A DNA stretch of 50,917 bases, taken from contig JBNAVY010000013.1 of NCBI GenBank assembly GCA_049700195.1, positions 1 through 50,917 on the forward strand, written 5' to 3'. The DNA comes from JBNAVY01 sp049700195. Its GTDB lineage: Bacteria; Bacillota; Thermoanaerobacteria; Thermoanaerobacterales; Thermoanaerobacteraceae. Both the position numbers and the translations under genes were made by a program. Below the pieces are notes generated by a model. That model did not search any database. It saw only the letters and a list, made by a program, of their open reading frames with translations, and was not told where the DNA came from. Every line of letters starts with the position of its first letter. Within the stretch, counting starts at the first letter, position 1. Positions 1 to 11,200 of the stretch are shown one piece after another.

Positions 1-1
1 G

Positions 2-490
2 CTTTTAAGAGATTTAGGATCTGCCTTGAGCCCGTTTAATGCTTTTTTATTTGCTCAGGGACTTGAAACGTTATCTCTCAGGATGGAAAGGCATAGTCAA
101 AACGCTTTAAAAACTGCTGAATTTTTATATTCTCATCCTTTTGTAACATGGGTAAATTATCCGGGTCTTAAGTCAGATAAATATTATAAAAACGCTTTAA
201 AATATTTACCTATTGGACAGGGAGGAGTTTTGACTTTTGGAATAAAAGGAGGTCTAAAAGCAGGAATTAAATTTATAGAAAATTTAAAGTTATTTACTCA
301 TATTGCTAATATTGGTGATACAAAATCTTTAGTAATTCATCCTTCAAGCACGACACATCAGCAACTTTCTCAGGAAGAGAAGTCAGCTTCCGGGATAACT
401 GATGATATGATAAGACTTTCTATTGGCCTTGAAGATATAGAGGATATATTATTAGATCTTGATTATGCTCTTAATAAGTCACAGAAATGA
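2..490 (+). CDS. metY: O-acetylhomoserine aminocarboxypropyltransferase, C-terminal part (5' end outside window)
   Basis: This is the last ~162 codons of a PLP-dependent Cys/Met-metabolism enzyme; the frame is open from base 2 and the start lies upstream. The product makes homocysteine from O-acetylhomoserine and sulfide. Family hallmarks visible are SPFNAFLFAQGLETLSLRM near the left edge and IGDTKSLVIHPSSTTHQQL about 50 residues before the end, the latter typical of the C-terminal small domain. The catalytic lysine is upstream and not visible. It is followed 20 bases later by metX, whose product supplies O-acetylhomoserine, so the pair forms a two-step direct-sulfhydrylation unit. Cystathionine gamma-synthase is an alternative, but the metX partner and the motif style favour MetY. 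Confidence 0.9.
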   Translation, partial: LLRDLGSALSPFNAFLFAQGLETLSLRMERHSQNALKTAEFLYSHPFVTWVNYPGLKSDKYYKNALKYLPIGQGGVLTFGIKGGLKAGIKFIENLKLFTHIANIGDTKSLVIHPSSTTHQQLSQEEKSASGITDDMIRLSIGLEDIEDILLDLDYALNKSQK

Positions 491-510
491 TTTTAAGGAA
501 GGTAGATAAT

Positions 511-1617
511 ATGATTGTAGAAGAAAAAAAAGCTATATTAAAAGGCAGTCCAATATTTATTACAGAAGGTGGTTATGAATTTGATGAAATAAATATTGTA
601 TATGAAACTTATGGTTCTTTAAATAACAATAAAGACAACGTAATTCTAATTGAACATGCTCTGAGCGGGAGTGCTCATGCAGCAGGAGTCCATCCGGGTA
701 AAAGAAACAGAGGGTGGTGGGATATATTAATTGGGCCGGATAAACATATAGACACAAATAAATATTTTGTTATTTGTTCAAATTTTATTGGCAGTTGTTA
801 TGGTACTACAGGTCCTTCTTCTATAGATCCTGTCACAGGAAATCCTTATGGCTTAAGATTCCCGAAGGTAAATATAAGAGATATGGTAAGAGTTCAAAAG
901 CTTCTTTTAGATTATTTGGGTATTGATCATATAAAAGCAGTTGTTGGAGGTTCTATGGGTGGAATGCAAGCCTTAGAATGGGCAGTTGTATATCCTGATT
1001 TAGTCGATAAATCTATAGTTATTGCAGCTGATTATAAGCTTACACCCTTAAATATTGCATATAATTATATAGGTATACAATCCATATTGAATGACCCAAA
1101 TTTTAATAATGGTGATTATTATGATATGCAAAATAAACCCGAAATTGGGCTGAAAAATGCAAGAATGTTGGGGATGATAACTTATAAAAGCGGAGATTTA
1201 TTTGATATAAGGTTTAAAAGATCAAGGGATAAGAAAAACTTTGCAATTGAAAATTATCTCAACTATCAAGGAGATTCTTTTATAGATCGTTTTGATGCTA
1301 ATTCATATTTATATGTTTTGTGGGCAATGAATGAGCATGATATTACAAAACCTTATGGGAGTCTAAAAACAGCTTTAAAAAGAATAAAATCGCAAATTTT
1401 AATGATAGGTATAGATAAAGATATGATATTTCCTTCAAAATATATGAAAGATTTTATAAAGAAATTAAATTCACAAGGTGGTTTTGGAAAATTCAAAGAA
1501 ATTTCTTCTATACATGGACATGATTCATTTTTGATTGATTTTAATAAAATTGGACCTATTATTGCGGATTTTATACAGGAGATGGATGAAAAAAAAGAAG
1601 AAGCCATATGCATTTAA
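511..1617 (+). CDS. metX: Homoserine O-acetyltransferase
   Basis: An alpha/beta-hydrolase fold enzyme of 368 residues that transfers acetyl from acetyl-CoA to homoserine. The nucleophile elbow GGSMGGMQ places the serine at about residue 148, and the C-terminal GHDSFL supplies the catalytic histidine near residue 337. The ATG at 511 is chosen because an AAGGAAGG ribosome site sits at 495-502. An earlier in-frame ATG at 487 lies inside the metY stop region and has no ribosome site. Length is normal for the family. MetX and some homoserine O-succinyltransferases share this fold, so acyl-donor choice is inferred from the neighbouring metY. The gene ends directly in a terminator hairpin. Confidence 0.93.
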   Translation: MIVEEKKAILKGSPIFITEGGYEFDEINIVYETYGSLNNNKDNVILIEHALSGSAHAAGVHPGKRNRGWWDILIGPDKHIDTNKYFVICSNFIGSCYGTTGPSSIDPVTGNPYGLRFPKVNIRDMVRVQKLLLDYLGIDHIKAVVGGSMGGMQALEWAVVYPDLVDKSIVIAADYKLTPLNIAYNYIGIQSILNDPNFNNGDYYDMQNKPEIGLKNARMLGMITYKSGDLFDIRFKRSRDKKNFAIENYLNYQGDSFIDRFDANSYLYVLWAMNEHDITKPYGSLKTALKRIKSQILMIGIDKDMIFPSKYMKDFIKKLNSQGGFGKFKEISSIHGHDSFLIDFNKIGPIIADFIQEMDEKKEEAICI

Positions 1618-1649
1618 AAGAGCAATTCTGTTTGGATTGTTCTTTTTTT
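1618..1649 (+). terminator. Intrinsic terminator after metX
   Basis: The stem AAGAGCAAT / ATTGTTCTT (9 bp, one G-U pair) starts right after the metX stop and runs into a T tract. Confidence 0.85.
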
Positions 1650-1662
1650 CAGGGAATTAGGT

Positions 1663-1668
1663 TATAAT
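1663..1668 (+). promoter_or_regulatory. Possible -10 element for the oxidoreductase gene
   Basis: TATAAT lies 31 bases before the chosen ATG and just after the metX terminator. No good -35 is visible; TTGTTC at 1638-1643 would need a 19-base spacer, so this is a weak call. Confidence 0.4.
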
Positions 1669-1699
1669 GGAATTAATAAAAATTGAAAGGAGCAGTTTT

Positions 1700-2788
1700 A
1701 TGTCTAAAAAAGAAATAAAATTAGGTTTTATAGGTTTAGGTTTTATTGGTACAATACATTCTATAGCGTGTTTTTCTATTCCTCTCATATTTAAAGATGT
1801 TCCTTTCGAACTAAAACTTGGTAAAGTATATAAAAATAATATAAATAATATACCATATTTTTTTGAAAAAGGAGCAAAAAGTGTAGAAGATGTTTTAGAA
1901 ACTTCAGATGCTGTTGATATATGTACTCCGAATTATCTGCATCATGAACAAGCTATAAAAGTAATAGAAAAGGGCCTTCCTTTATATCTTGAAAAACCTA
2001 TTGGTATTAATAGTAAAGAAGCATATAATATAATGGAAAATACGTTTAAAAAAGGTATAATTCATCAGACAGCTCTAATGTATAGATTTATGCCAGCGGT
2101 AACGCAAGCAAGGGATATGATACGAAATGGAGAAATAGGAGAGGTATTAAATTTTAAAGCTTTAATGCTGCATTCGGGATATGTTGATCCTAAAAGGCCT
2201 CTATCCTGGAAAATGAAAAAGGAAACGTCTGGTGGTGGAGCAATTGTTGATATGGGTATACACCTTATAGATATGGTAAGATTTACATTAGGAGAAATTA
2301 AAGAAGTTGAAGGTAATTCTAAAACTTATTTTAAAGATAGACCTCTTTATAAAAATTCAGAGCAATATGGTAAAGTTGATGTTGATGATTGGACTTCTGT
2401 CCAAGTCGAAATGGAAAATGGATCATGGGGGACAATTGAAGCGTCTAGAATATCATCAGATATTTATGAAGAAACAAAGTTAGAGGTATATGGTACAAAA
2501 GGTTCTATAGTAGTATCTAATAAAAGTCCACGTTATGCAATCTTATATAAAAAGAAAGAAAATATTCAGATTATGGGGGATTATGATAAAAAAAGTGATT
2601 TTAGCAGTTATGTAGATTTAATATATCCTCCTGAGAAATATTCTCTTGGATGGATGACTGATATGCATTTAGCAAGTCTTATGAACTTTTTTATGAATAT
2701 TATCAAAGGTAAAATAATTTATAATGAAACGCCTACCTTCGATGAAGCCTATAAAGATCAAATAATCCTTGATAAAATCTTAATATGA
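1700..2788 (+). CDS. Gfo/Idh/MocA family NAD(P)-dependent oxidoreductase
   Basis: A 362-residue sugar or inositol dehydrogenase-like protein. The N-terminal Rossmann fold starts with GFIGLGFIGTIH, and the family EKP motif appears in YLEKPIG, where the lysine normally takes part in catalysis. The C-terminal part has the usual GGGAIVDMGIHLIDMVRF helix, whose histidine is typical of the substrate pocket. The ATG at 1700 follows a GAAAGGAG ribosome site; an in-frame ATG at 1667 has none and overlaps a TATAAT-like -10. Substrate cannot be told from sequence. It stands alone between the metX terminator and an RNA methyltransferase gene, so context gives no pathway. Confidence 0.85.
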   Translation: MSKKEIKLGFIGLGFIGTIHSIACFSIPLIFKDVPFELKLGKVYKNNINNIPYFFEKGAKSVEDVLETSDAVDICTPNYLHHEQAIKVIEKGLPLYLEKPIGINSKEAYNIMENTFKKGIIHQTALMYRFMPAVTQARDMIRNGEIGEVLNFKALMLHSGYVDPKRPLSWKMKKETSGGGAIVDMGIHLIDMVRFTLGEIKEVEGNSKTYFKDRPLYKNSEQYGKVDVDDWTSVQVEMENGSWGTIEASRISSDIYEETKLEVYGTKGSIVVSNKSPRYAILYKKKENIQIMGDYDKKSDFSSYVDLIYPPEKYSLGWMTDMHLASLMNFFMNIIKGKIIYNETPTFDEAYKDQIILDKILI

Positions 2789-2813
2789 ATATTTTTTAGA
2801 CAGGTGATAAAAA

Positions 2814-4187
2814 ATGGCTATAAAGTTAAACGATGATTTTATTATGCGTATGAAAAAATTTTTACAAGAAGACTTTGAAGATTTTTTTAATGAGTATTAT
2901 AAAGAACCTTTTAAAGCTTTAAGAGTTAATACATTAAAAATTAGTACAAAAGAATTTATGGAGATTTCCCCTTTTAAATTAGAAAGAGTACCTTGGTGTG
3001 AAGATGGATTTTATTTTAGTATGAGTGAAAGGCCAGGAACACATATATATCATGATTTAGGAGTTTATTATATACAAGAACCAAGTGCAATGGCTGTTGT
3101 AGAAATCTTAGATCCAAAGCCTGGAGAGAAAATATTGGATATTAGTGCTGCACCAGGTGGCAAAACGACCCATATAGCTTCAAAAACAGGTAACAAAGGC
3201 TTAATTGTAGCAAATGAAATAAATAGCAATAGAGTAAAACTCCTTGCTGAAAATTTAGAGCGAATAGGAGTATCTAATTGTATAATTACAAATGAAATAC
3301 CAGATAAACTTGTAGAACCTTTTATAGGTTATTTTGACAAAGTTTTAGTTGATGCACCATGTTCAGGTGAAGGGATGTTTAGAAAAGATGATATATCAAG
3401 ACTGGAATGGTCACTTAATCATGTTATTAGCTGTTCTATAAGGCAAAAAAATATACTAAAAAGTGCTGCAAAAGCTTTAAAGCCAGGAGGCGTTTTAGTA
3501 TACTCTACTTGTACATTTTCACCCGAGGAAAATGAAGGAGTTATACAGGACTTTTTAAACTCTAATAAAGAATTTGAAATTATTGATACAAAAATTGGAT
3601 ACTTTTTTGATACAGGACATCCTGAATGGATAAATGCAGACAAAGAATTGGAAAAATGTGTGAGAATATGGCCTCACAAACAAAAGGGTGAAGGACATTT
3701 TATTGCAAAATTATATAAAAAACAAGATAATCAAAATAATTATAAATTTATAAAAAATGCAAAAGAAAAGAAAAATATTGATCTGGCACCGTTTTTCTAT
3801 TTTAAGGATAATTTTATGAAATATGATTTTGATAATTTGAATATAAAATTATTTAAAAATCATGTCTATAGTGTTCCTATGGATTTACCTGACTTATCAG
3901 GATTGAAAGTTTTCAGGCCTGGATGGTATTTAGGAGAAATAAAAAAAGAACGTTTTGAACCTTCGCATTGGCTTGCAATGGTTTTAAAACCTTTTATGGT
4001 AAAACAAACTTTTGAACTCCCAACAGAACTTAGAAAAAAATATTTAAAAGGAGAGACTTTTGAATTAAATATAAAAGATGGCTGGATTCTTTTAAGTATT
4101 GATGGATTTTCTGCTGGCTGGGGAAGGGCTTCAAAAGGGATTATAAAAAACTATTATCCTAAAAGATTAAGAAATCACAAATTTTAG
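2814..4187 (+). CDS. RsmF/NOL1-NOP2-Sun family RNA (cytosine-5-)methyltransferase
   Basis: A 457-residue SAM-dependent enzyme that methylates cytosine C5 in rRNA or tRNA. The SAM-binding loop SAAPGGKTTH is at about residues 111-120. The two cysteines of the m5C mechanism are both present: DAPCSG (Cys183) and YSTCTF (Cys233). The C-terminal ~170 residues resemble the RNA-binding tail found after the methyltransferase core in RsmF/YebU-type proteins. Start ATG follows an AGGTGAT ribosome site. The target base cannot be read from sequence; 16S or 23S rRNA are likely. The gene lies 25 bases after the oxidoreductase and 11 bases before corA, so the three may be cotranscribed. Confidence 0.9.
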   Translation: MAIKLNDDFIMRMKKFLQEDFEDFFNEYYKEPFKALRVNTLKISTKEFMEISPFKLERVPWCEDGFYFSMSERPGTHIYHDLGVYYIQEPSAMAVVEILDPKPGEKILDISAAPGGKTTHIASKTGNKGLIVANEINSNRVKLLAENLERIGVSNCIITNEIPDKLVEPFIGYFDKVLVDAPCSGEGMFRKDDISRLEWSLNHVISCSIRQKNILKSAAKALKPGGVLVYSTCTFSPEENEGVIQDFLNSNKEFEIIDTKIGYFFDTGHPEWINADKELEKCVRIWPHKQKGEGHFIAKLYKKQDNQNNYKFIKNAKEKKNIDLAPFFYFKDNFMKYDFDNLNIKLFKNHVYSVPMDLPDLSGLKVFRPGWYLGEIKKERFEPSHWLAMVLKPFMVKQTFELPTELRKKYLKGETFELNIKDGWILLSIDGFSAGWGRASKGIIKNYYPKRLRNHKF

Positions 4188-4198
4188 GAGGTGAAGTA

Positions 4199-5161
4199 TT
4201 GATAAAAATTCTTTTATATAAAGAAAGCAAGGTTTTTGAATTTTCAAATTATGAAGATATTGCTTCTAAAATAAGGGATGATAATTTATTCTGGTTAGAT
4301 ATTGAGAATCCATCTGATAAAGAAATAAAAATATTGCTTGATAAGTTTATGTTTCATCCTCTTACGATTGAGGACTGTATACATCAAAGGCAAAGGTCAA
4401 AAATGGAAAATTATAAAAAGTATTATTTTATTGTCATTAATGTGTTTAAAGGAAGAAATATAGAAGATGAGTTTAAGGTATCAGAAATCTTTATATATAT
4501 TTCGAATAATTATCTGGTAACGGTTCATTGGGGCAAAATGGATATTATAGATACTGTATATAAAAAAGCAAAGGATGTGACAAATTTTTTTGAACGTGGT
4601 ATTGATTTTTTGCTTTATAATATAGTTGATGAAATTATAGATGATTATTTTCCTATAGTTGATGAAATAGGTGAAAAAATTGATGATATAGAATCAGATA
4701 TTTTTGAAAAAGAAGATAAAAATATCCAAAATAAAATATTTGTATTAAAGAAAAATATGCTTAAATTAAGGAAGATTATAACAGCCCAGAGAGAAGTTTT
4801 AAATACATTTTTAAGACATGATTTTTCTATTATAAAAGAAGAAAATCGAATGTATTTTATGGATGTTTATGATCATATAATGCGTTTATTTGATCTTATT
4901 GACACTTATCATGACCTTTTAACAGGTACTTTAGATCTTTATATGTCATTTATATCAAACAGGATGAATGAAGTTATGAAAACTCTTACTATAATAGCCA
5001 CAGTTATTATGCCTTTAACATTAATAAGTGGTATATATGGAATGAATTTTTCATATATGCCTGAATTAAATACAAAGTATGGATACTTTATAACGCTTGG
5101 TTTTATGGGATTAATAGCTTTTATAGAACTACTATATTTTAAAATTAAAAAATGGTTATAA
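4199..5161 (+). CDS. corA: CorA-family divalent cation (Mg2+/Co2+) transporter
   Basis: A 320-residue inner-membrane channel. The long N-terminal cytoplasmic domain is acidic and helical and ends in a long stalk helix. Two C-terminal transmembrane segments follow, with the signature GMN at about residues 281-283 in the loop after the first one, and a basic C-terminus (KIKKWL). The start is TTG, chosen because a strong TAGGAGGTGA ribosome site ends six bases before it. CorA proteins work as homopentamers gated by cytoplasmic Mg2+. Selectivity for Mg2+ versus Co2+ or Zn2+ cannot be decided here. Confidence 0.93.
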   Translation: MIKILLYKESKVFEFSNYEDIASKIRDDNLFWLDIENPSDKEIKILLDKFMFHPLTIEDCIHQRQRSKMENYKKYYFIVINVFKGRNIEDEFKVSEIFIYISNNYLVTVHWGKMDIIDTVYKKAKDVTNFFERGIDFLLYNIVDEIIDDYFPIVDEIGEKIDDIESDIFEKEDKNIQNKIFVLKKNMLKLRKIITAQREVLNTFLRHDFSIIKEENRMYFMDVYDHIMRLFDLIDTYHDLLTGTLDLYMSFISNRMNEVMKTLTIIATVIMPLTLISGIYGMNFSYMPELNTKYGYFITLGFMGLIAFIELLYFKIKKWL

Positions 5162-5194
5162 AAAAGCCCAAATAAACTGGGTTTTATTTTTTTT
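5162..5194 (+). terminator. Intrinsic terminator after corA
   Basis: AAAGCCCA pairs with TGGGTTTT around a short AT loop, then a long T tract. It begins right after the stop codon. Confidence 0.85.
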
Positions 5195-5263
5195 GCTTTA
5201 ATATTTAAATTTCAGGGAATAATATTTTTATCACAAAAATGCAGTAAAAGGAGTTGGATAAGC

Positions 5264-8200
5264 TTGTTTAATGTAATTTACATATTTATCATTTTAATAA
5301 TTATCCTTGCTACTATTGTTTATATTTTTAGAAAACTTCATAATAAAGATGAATTTATCTCTAAAGATTTTAATAATGTAGTGTTAAATTCTGAGGAAAT
5401 GGAAAAATATGCAGCAGAACTTGCTCAAAATCAGAGTATTATAAAAAAGACAAGATTATCTTATATGTTAATTCCTAGAATGAATAGAAGCTATAATTAT
5501 ATAAAAGCCGTATATAGGAATCTTAGCAATAATTTAAAATCTTCTTCTGAAATAACAAAAGAAGATGAATGGCTTTTAGATAATTTTTATATAATTGAAG
5601 AACAGGTTAAAGAGATAAGAAAAAATTTATCAAAAGGTTATTATTCAGGATTACCAGGACTTAAAAATAGTTTTTTCAAAGGTTATCCACGAATATACTC
5701 AATAGCTTTTGAATTAGTATCACATTCTGATGGGAAAATTGATGAAAAAACTATATTAAATTTTGTAAAAGCATATCAGACTAAAGCATTTCTTTCTAGT
5801 GGTGAAATATGGGCACTGAGTCTTATGATAAGAGTCGCGCTTATTGAGAATATAAAGAGTTTTTGTGAAAAGTTAACAGAAATACATCAACTATGGTTTA
5901 AAGCAGATAAAGCCGTTGATTTTTTGATAGCAAAAGAAGAGATAAAATATGAAGATGTAAAGAAAATAATTAATGAAAATGTAAATATTATAGGTAAATT
6001 TCCATACCATTTTGTAGAACATATGCTGCGAAAGCTGAGAAAAGAAGGCGATAATTCATCAAAAATAATACAATACATTGATAAAGTTCTTATAGAATAT
6101 GATACAAATATTATAGAAATTACTGAAAGAGCTCATCAGATGCAAGCTACTTTGCAAGTTTCTTTAGGTAATGCAATAACAAGCTTAAAAACAGTTTCGA
6201 CTCTTGATTGGGCTCAGATATTTGAGATCTTAAGTCCTGTTGAGCAGATATTAAGACAAGATCCCGATGGAACTTATCCGAGGATGGATTTTGAATCAAG
6301 AGATTATTATAGGCATGAAATAGAAAGAATAGCAAAATCTTTTGATACTTCAGAAACGTTTATAGCTAAAAAAGCTTTAGAATGTGCTAAAGAGACTGCA
6401 AATGACAACACCAAACTGAATTATATGAACCATGTAGGTTTTTATATAATAGGAAAAGGTAAGAGTATATTTGAAAATAAACTTTTGAATAAGAAAAAAG
6501 GCAAAAATAGAATTAAAAAGGTTATAAAAAGCCATATGGAAAGTTTCTATATTGGTTTAATTTTGCTTGGTTTATTTTTAGCAGAATTATCAATATTTGT
6601 TTATGTACAAAATATAAGTAAAAATTCTTTAATAGCTGTAATTTCTATATTTGCTTCAATAATACCTGTCAGTGAAATGGTTGTAGAATTAATTAACTGG
6701 ATACTTTTGCATATTATAAAACCTACATTAATACCTAAAATAGAGTTACATCATATACCGGATAATGCCGCTACTATAATAGTAGTTCCAGCTCTTTTAC
6801 CAGATTATAAAAGAGCAAAAGATTTAATTAAGAAACTTGAAGTGTATTATCATGCAAATAAAGAAAAGAATTTATATTTTGCTATAGTTGGAGATTTTAA
6901 GGATGGAGAAAATTCTGATGAACCACAAGATAAAGAAATAGTAGATTGTGCTTTAGCAGAAATAAAAAAATTAAATAAAATATATTCACTAGATGGAGAA
7001 GATATTTTTTATTATTTTCATAGAAGAAGATTATATAATGAATCACAAAAAAGATGGATGGGATGGGAGAGAAAAAGAGGAGCTCTAATAGAATTTAATG
7101 AACTTATTTTTGGAAGTCATAGCACTAGTTTCAATATTATAAGTGGTGATATCGAAAAACTTAAAAAGATAAAATATGTAATAACATTAGATGCTGACAC
7201 AAATTTACCTATAGATACTGCAAAAAAACTTATAGGAACAATGTTACATCCACTAAATAGTGCTTTTGTAGATAAAGATTCTGGAATAGTGGTTGAAGGA
7301 TATGGACTCTTGCAGCCAAGAATAAGTGTTAGTTTAGAAAGTAGTAATGCTTCATTGTTTTCACGTATTTTTGCTGGAAATGGAGGGCTTGATCCTTATA
7401 CTACAGCAGTTTCGGATATATATCAAGATTTATTTGGAGAAGGTATATTTACTGGGAAGGGTATTTATGATTTAAATATTTTTAGAAGTATATTAAAAGA
7501 GATGATACCAGAAAATACAATATTGAGTCATGACCTTTTGGAAGGATCCTTTGTTAGAACTGGTCTTTTAACTGATGTTGAGTTAATTGATGGTTATCCA
7601 TCTAAATATAATTCTTATATTATGCGTTTACACCGATGGACAAGGGGAGATTGGCAGCTATTACCTTATTTAAGTAAAAAGATTAATAATAAAAAAGGTG
7701 ATAAAATCAAGAACCCACTAAATTTAATTGCGAAGTATAAGATTATTGATAATTTAAGAAGAAGCTTATTTGCACCTATGATACTGATCTTAATTTTTAT
7801 GGGATTTAGTATTTTACCAGGCAGGAGCTTTTTATGGATTATGATTGCAGCAGTTGCAACTTTATTTCCATTTATTTTGAATATTTTTGATTGGATTTTA
7901 AGGTTTGATTTTGACATTAATATAGAAAAACATCACAGAAAAATATTAAGTAATACTAGGGCAGCATTATATCAAGGGATTTTAACATTTGTATTTATAC
8001 CTTATCAGGCTTACATTATGTTAGATGCTATTTTTCGAACCATTATAAGAATATATTTTACAAAAAAGAATTTACTTGAATGGGTTACAGCAGATGATAT
8101 GGAAAGAAAATTAAGTAATGATTTGAAAAGTTTTATAAAAAGAATGTGGCCTGCATGCTTACAAGGTATTGTTGTGGTTTTTTTGGCGGGTTTTTTAAAA

Positions 8201-11200
8201 CCACATGATTTAAAATATGCTTTTGTGATTTCTATGCTATGGATAATTTCGCCATATATAGCTTTTTATATAAGCAAACCGATTAAGGAAAAAAAGATTT
8301 ATTTAAATGAAGAGGAACTAAATGTACTATCTAAATTAGCTTTAAAGACATGGACATTTTTTGAAGATTTTGTTGATGAAAAAGAAAATTTTTTGCCTCC
8401 AGACAATTATCAAGAAGATCCACCAAATGGTATTGCAGAAAGGACTTCACCTACAAATATAGGTTTATATTTACTTTCTGTTATAAGCGCTAGAGATTTG
8501 GGATTTATTACAACTACTGAAATGTATAAGCGTTTAAAAAATACATTTGATACCATAATAAAAATTGAAAAATGGAATGGGCATTTATATAACTGGTATG
8601 ATACTAAAACTTTAGAGCCTTTAAGGCCATATTATGTATCAACAGTAGATAGCGGTAATTTTATAGGATATCTTATTACTTTGCAAGAAGCTTTGGAAGA
8701 ATATTTGGATAAACCTTTGGTTGAAACAAAATTTTTATCAGGATTAAAGACTATTTTGATTACTTTTAAACAGGAATGTTGTAAAAAACAAATGATTTTA
8801 CTGGAAGATATGAACAACAGTTCAAATGTAAATATATTCAAATGGAAAGATTTACTTGAACAAATAAATGAAAATATAGTAGTTAACAGTAATGATTCTA
8901 AAAGAGTTAAAAATTATATAGAAAAATTTTTATATGAATTTGACCAGCTTCTTATATGGACCAAATTTGATGAAAAATTAAAAAATATATCATGCTATGA
9001 TATATTTAAAGAAAACTATAATTTATTTGTAGAAAGTATTTCAATAAAATCATTAAAAAAGACATATGAAAAATATCTTGCAGAAATAAAGAAAATATGC
9101 TTAAATGAATCAAATAATAATGACCTTAAAGATCATATTGAAGAAGTAGAAAAAGTTATAGATAAGTTAAAGGTATATATAAAAGAAAATACTTTTATAT
9201 TAAATACTATAAAAATTTTAATACAAGAAACTAACTTTAAGCTTTTGTTTGATGAAAAAAGACAACTCTTTTCAATTGGATATAATGTAGAGGATGAAAA
9301 ATTGACAAAGTCTTATTATGACCTTTTAGCATCTGAAGCAAGACAGGCTAGTTTTATTGCTATAGCCAAAAGAGAAATTGACAAAAAACATTGGTTTAAA
9401 TTAGGTCGTATGCTAACATCCGAAGGTGGATATAAAGGTCTTGTTTCTTGGTCAGGTACGATGTTTGAATACTTTATGCCTTTACTGATTATGAAAAATT
9501 ATAATAACTCTTTATTTGATGAAACTTATACTTTTGTTGTTGAAGTCCAAAAGAAGTATGCTAAAAAACTAAATATTCCTTGGGGTATTTCAGAATCAGG
9601 ATTTTATGCCTTTGATATAAATCTTAATTATCAATATAAAGCTTTTGGTGTCCCAAATTTAGGCTTAAAAAGAGGATTATCTTTTGATAAGGTAATAGCT
9701 CCATACAGTACTTTGCTTGCTTTAAATACAGACAGTAAAGCTGTTATAGATAATATAAAGTATCTTAAAGATGAGGGATTAGAAGGAAAATATGGATTTT
9801 ATGAAGCGGCCGATTATACACCAGAAAGGATTTCCTTTAATAAAAGAAAGGCTTTAATTAAAAGCTTTATGGCTCATCACCAGGGTATGAGTTTTGTAGC
9901 ATTAAATAATTTTTTTAATGACAATATAATGCAGGAAAGATTTCATAAAAGCCCTATGATAAAGGCTGCGGAAATATTATTGCAAGAAAAGGTGCCAAGT
10001 TTTACAAAGATTACAAGAGAGGTAAAAGAAGTAATTGGTAAAATTGATAAAGAAAGAAAAGAAGAAGATTTTATTCGGGTATTGGGTAAACCAAAAAATG
10101 TATTACCTGAAGTTCATGTACTTTCCAATGGGAAATATTCGGTTATGATAACAGATAGAGGTACAGGATATAGTAAAAAAGGAGATATCTTTTTAACAAG
10201 ATGGAGAAATGATATAAAACAGGATTTTGGAACATTAATATTTATACAAAATATCAATTCTAATAATGTATGGTCATTAACATATGCTCCTTTTTATGAT
10301 GATGAAGAAATTTATAAAGTAAATTTTTCTTCTGATAAAGTTGAGTTTTTAAAAAAAGTTGGCAATATAGATTCACATATGGAAATTATAGTATCTCCTG
10401 ATGATAATGCTGAGATAAGAAAAATAACTATTAAAAATAACAGCAAACAACCAAGGATAATTGAAGTTACAAGTTTTAGTGAAGTTTGTTTGTCTGAATT
10501 AGATTCAGATTTGGCACATCCAGCTTTTAATAAACTTTTTATAAGAACAGTTTTTTTAAAAGATAAAGACAGTATTTTAGTTTGTAGAAGGCCAAGAAGT
10601 GCTGAAAGTAAAAAGTTATGGGCATTACATTCGGTTTTTGTAAGAAAAGGTGAAACAATTGGGAATACTCAATTTGAAACTGATAGATCGAAATTTATAG
10701 GTAGAGGAAGAAATCTTTCAAGTCCTGCAGCTCTTGACATTGATCAACCACTTTCAAACACTGAAGGTAATGTATTAGATCCTATTATGAGTTTGAGAAA
10801 AAGAATAAAACTTATGCCAGGTCAATCAGGAGAGATTATTTATGTAACTGCAATTGCAGAAAATTATGAAGAAGTTTTAAAAATTATAGATAAATACAAA
10901 GATGAAAAAGCTACAGATAGAGCTTTTGAGATGGCATGGACCAGGAGTAGAGTTGAACTTAGTTATCTTAATTTAAAAGCAAAAGAACTAGGGTTATTTC
11001 AGAAAATGCTGACTCATATTTTGTTTATAAGTCCGCAAAGAAAACTAAGAGAAGATATGATTTTAAAAAATAATAAAGGTCAAACTAGATTATGGGCATT
11101 TGGCATATCTGGAGATTTACCTATAGTTCTTATAGAAATCGAAAGTCAAGAAGGAATTGATTTAATAAGGCAATTATTGAAAGCACATGAGTATTGGCGA

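Noticed and set aside
487..510. Upstream ATG of metX
   Set aside because: It overlaps the metY stop and lacks a ribosome site; the ATG at 511 has AAGGAAGG.
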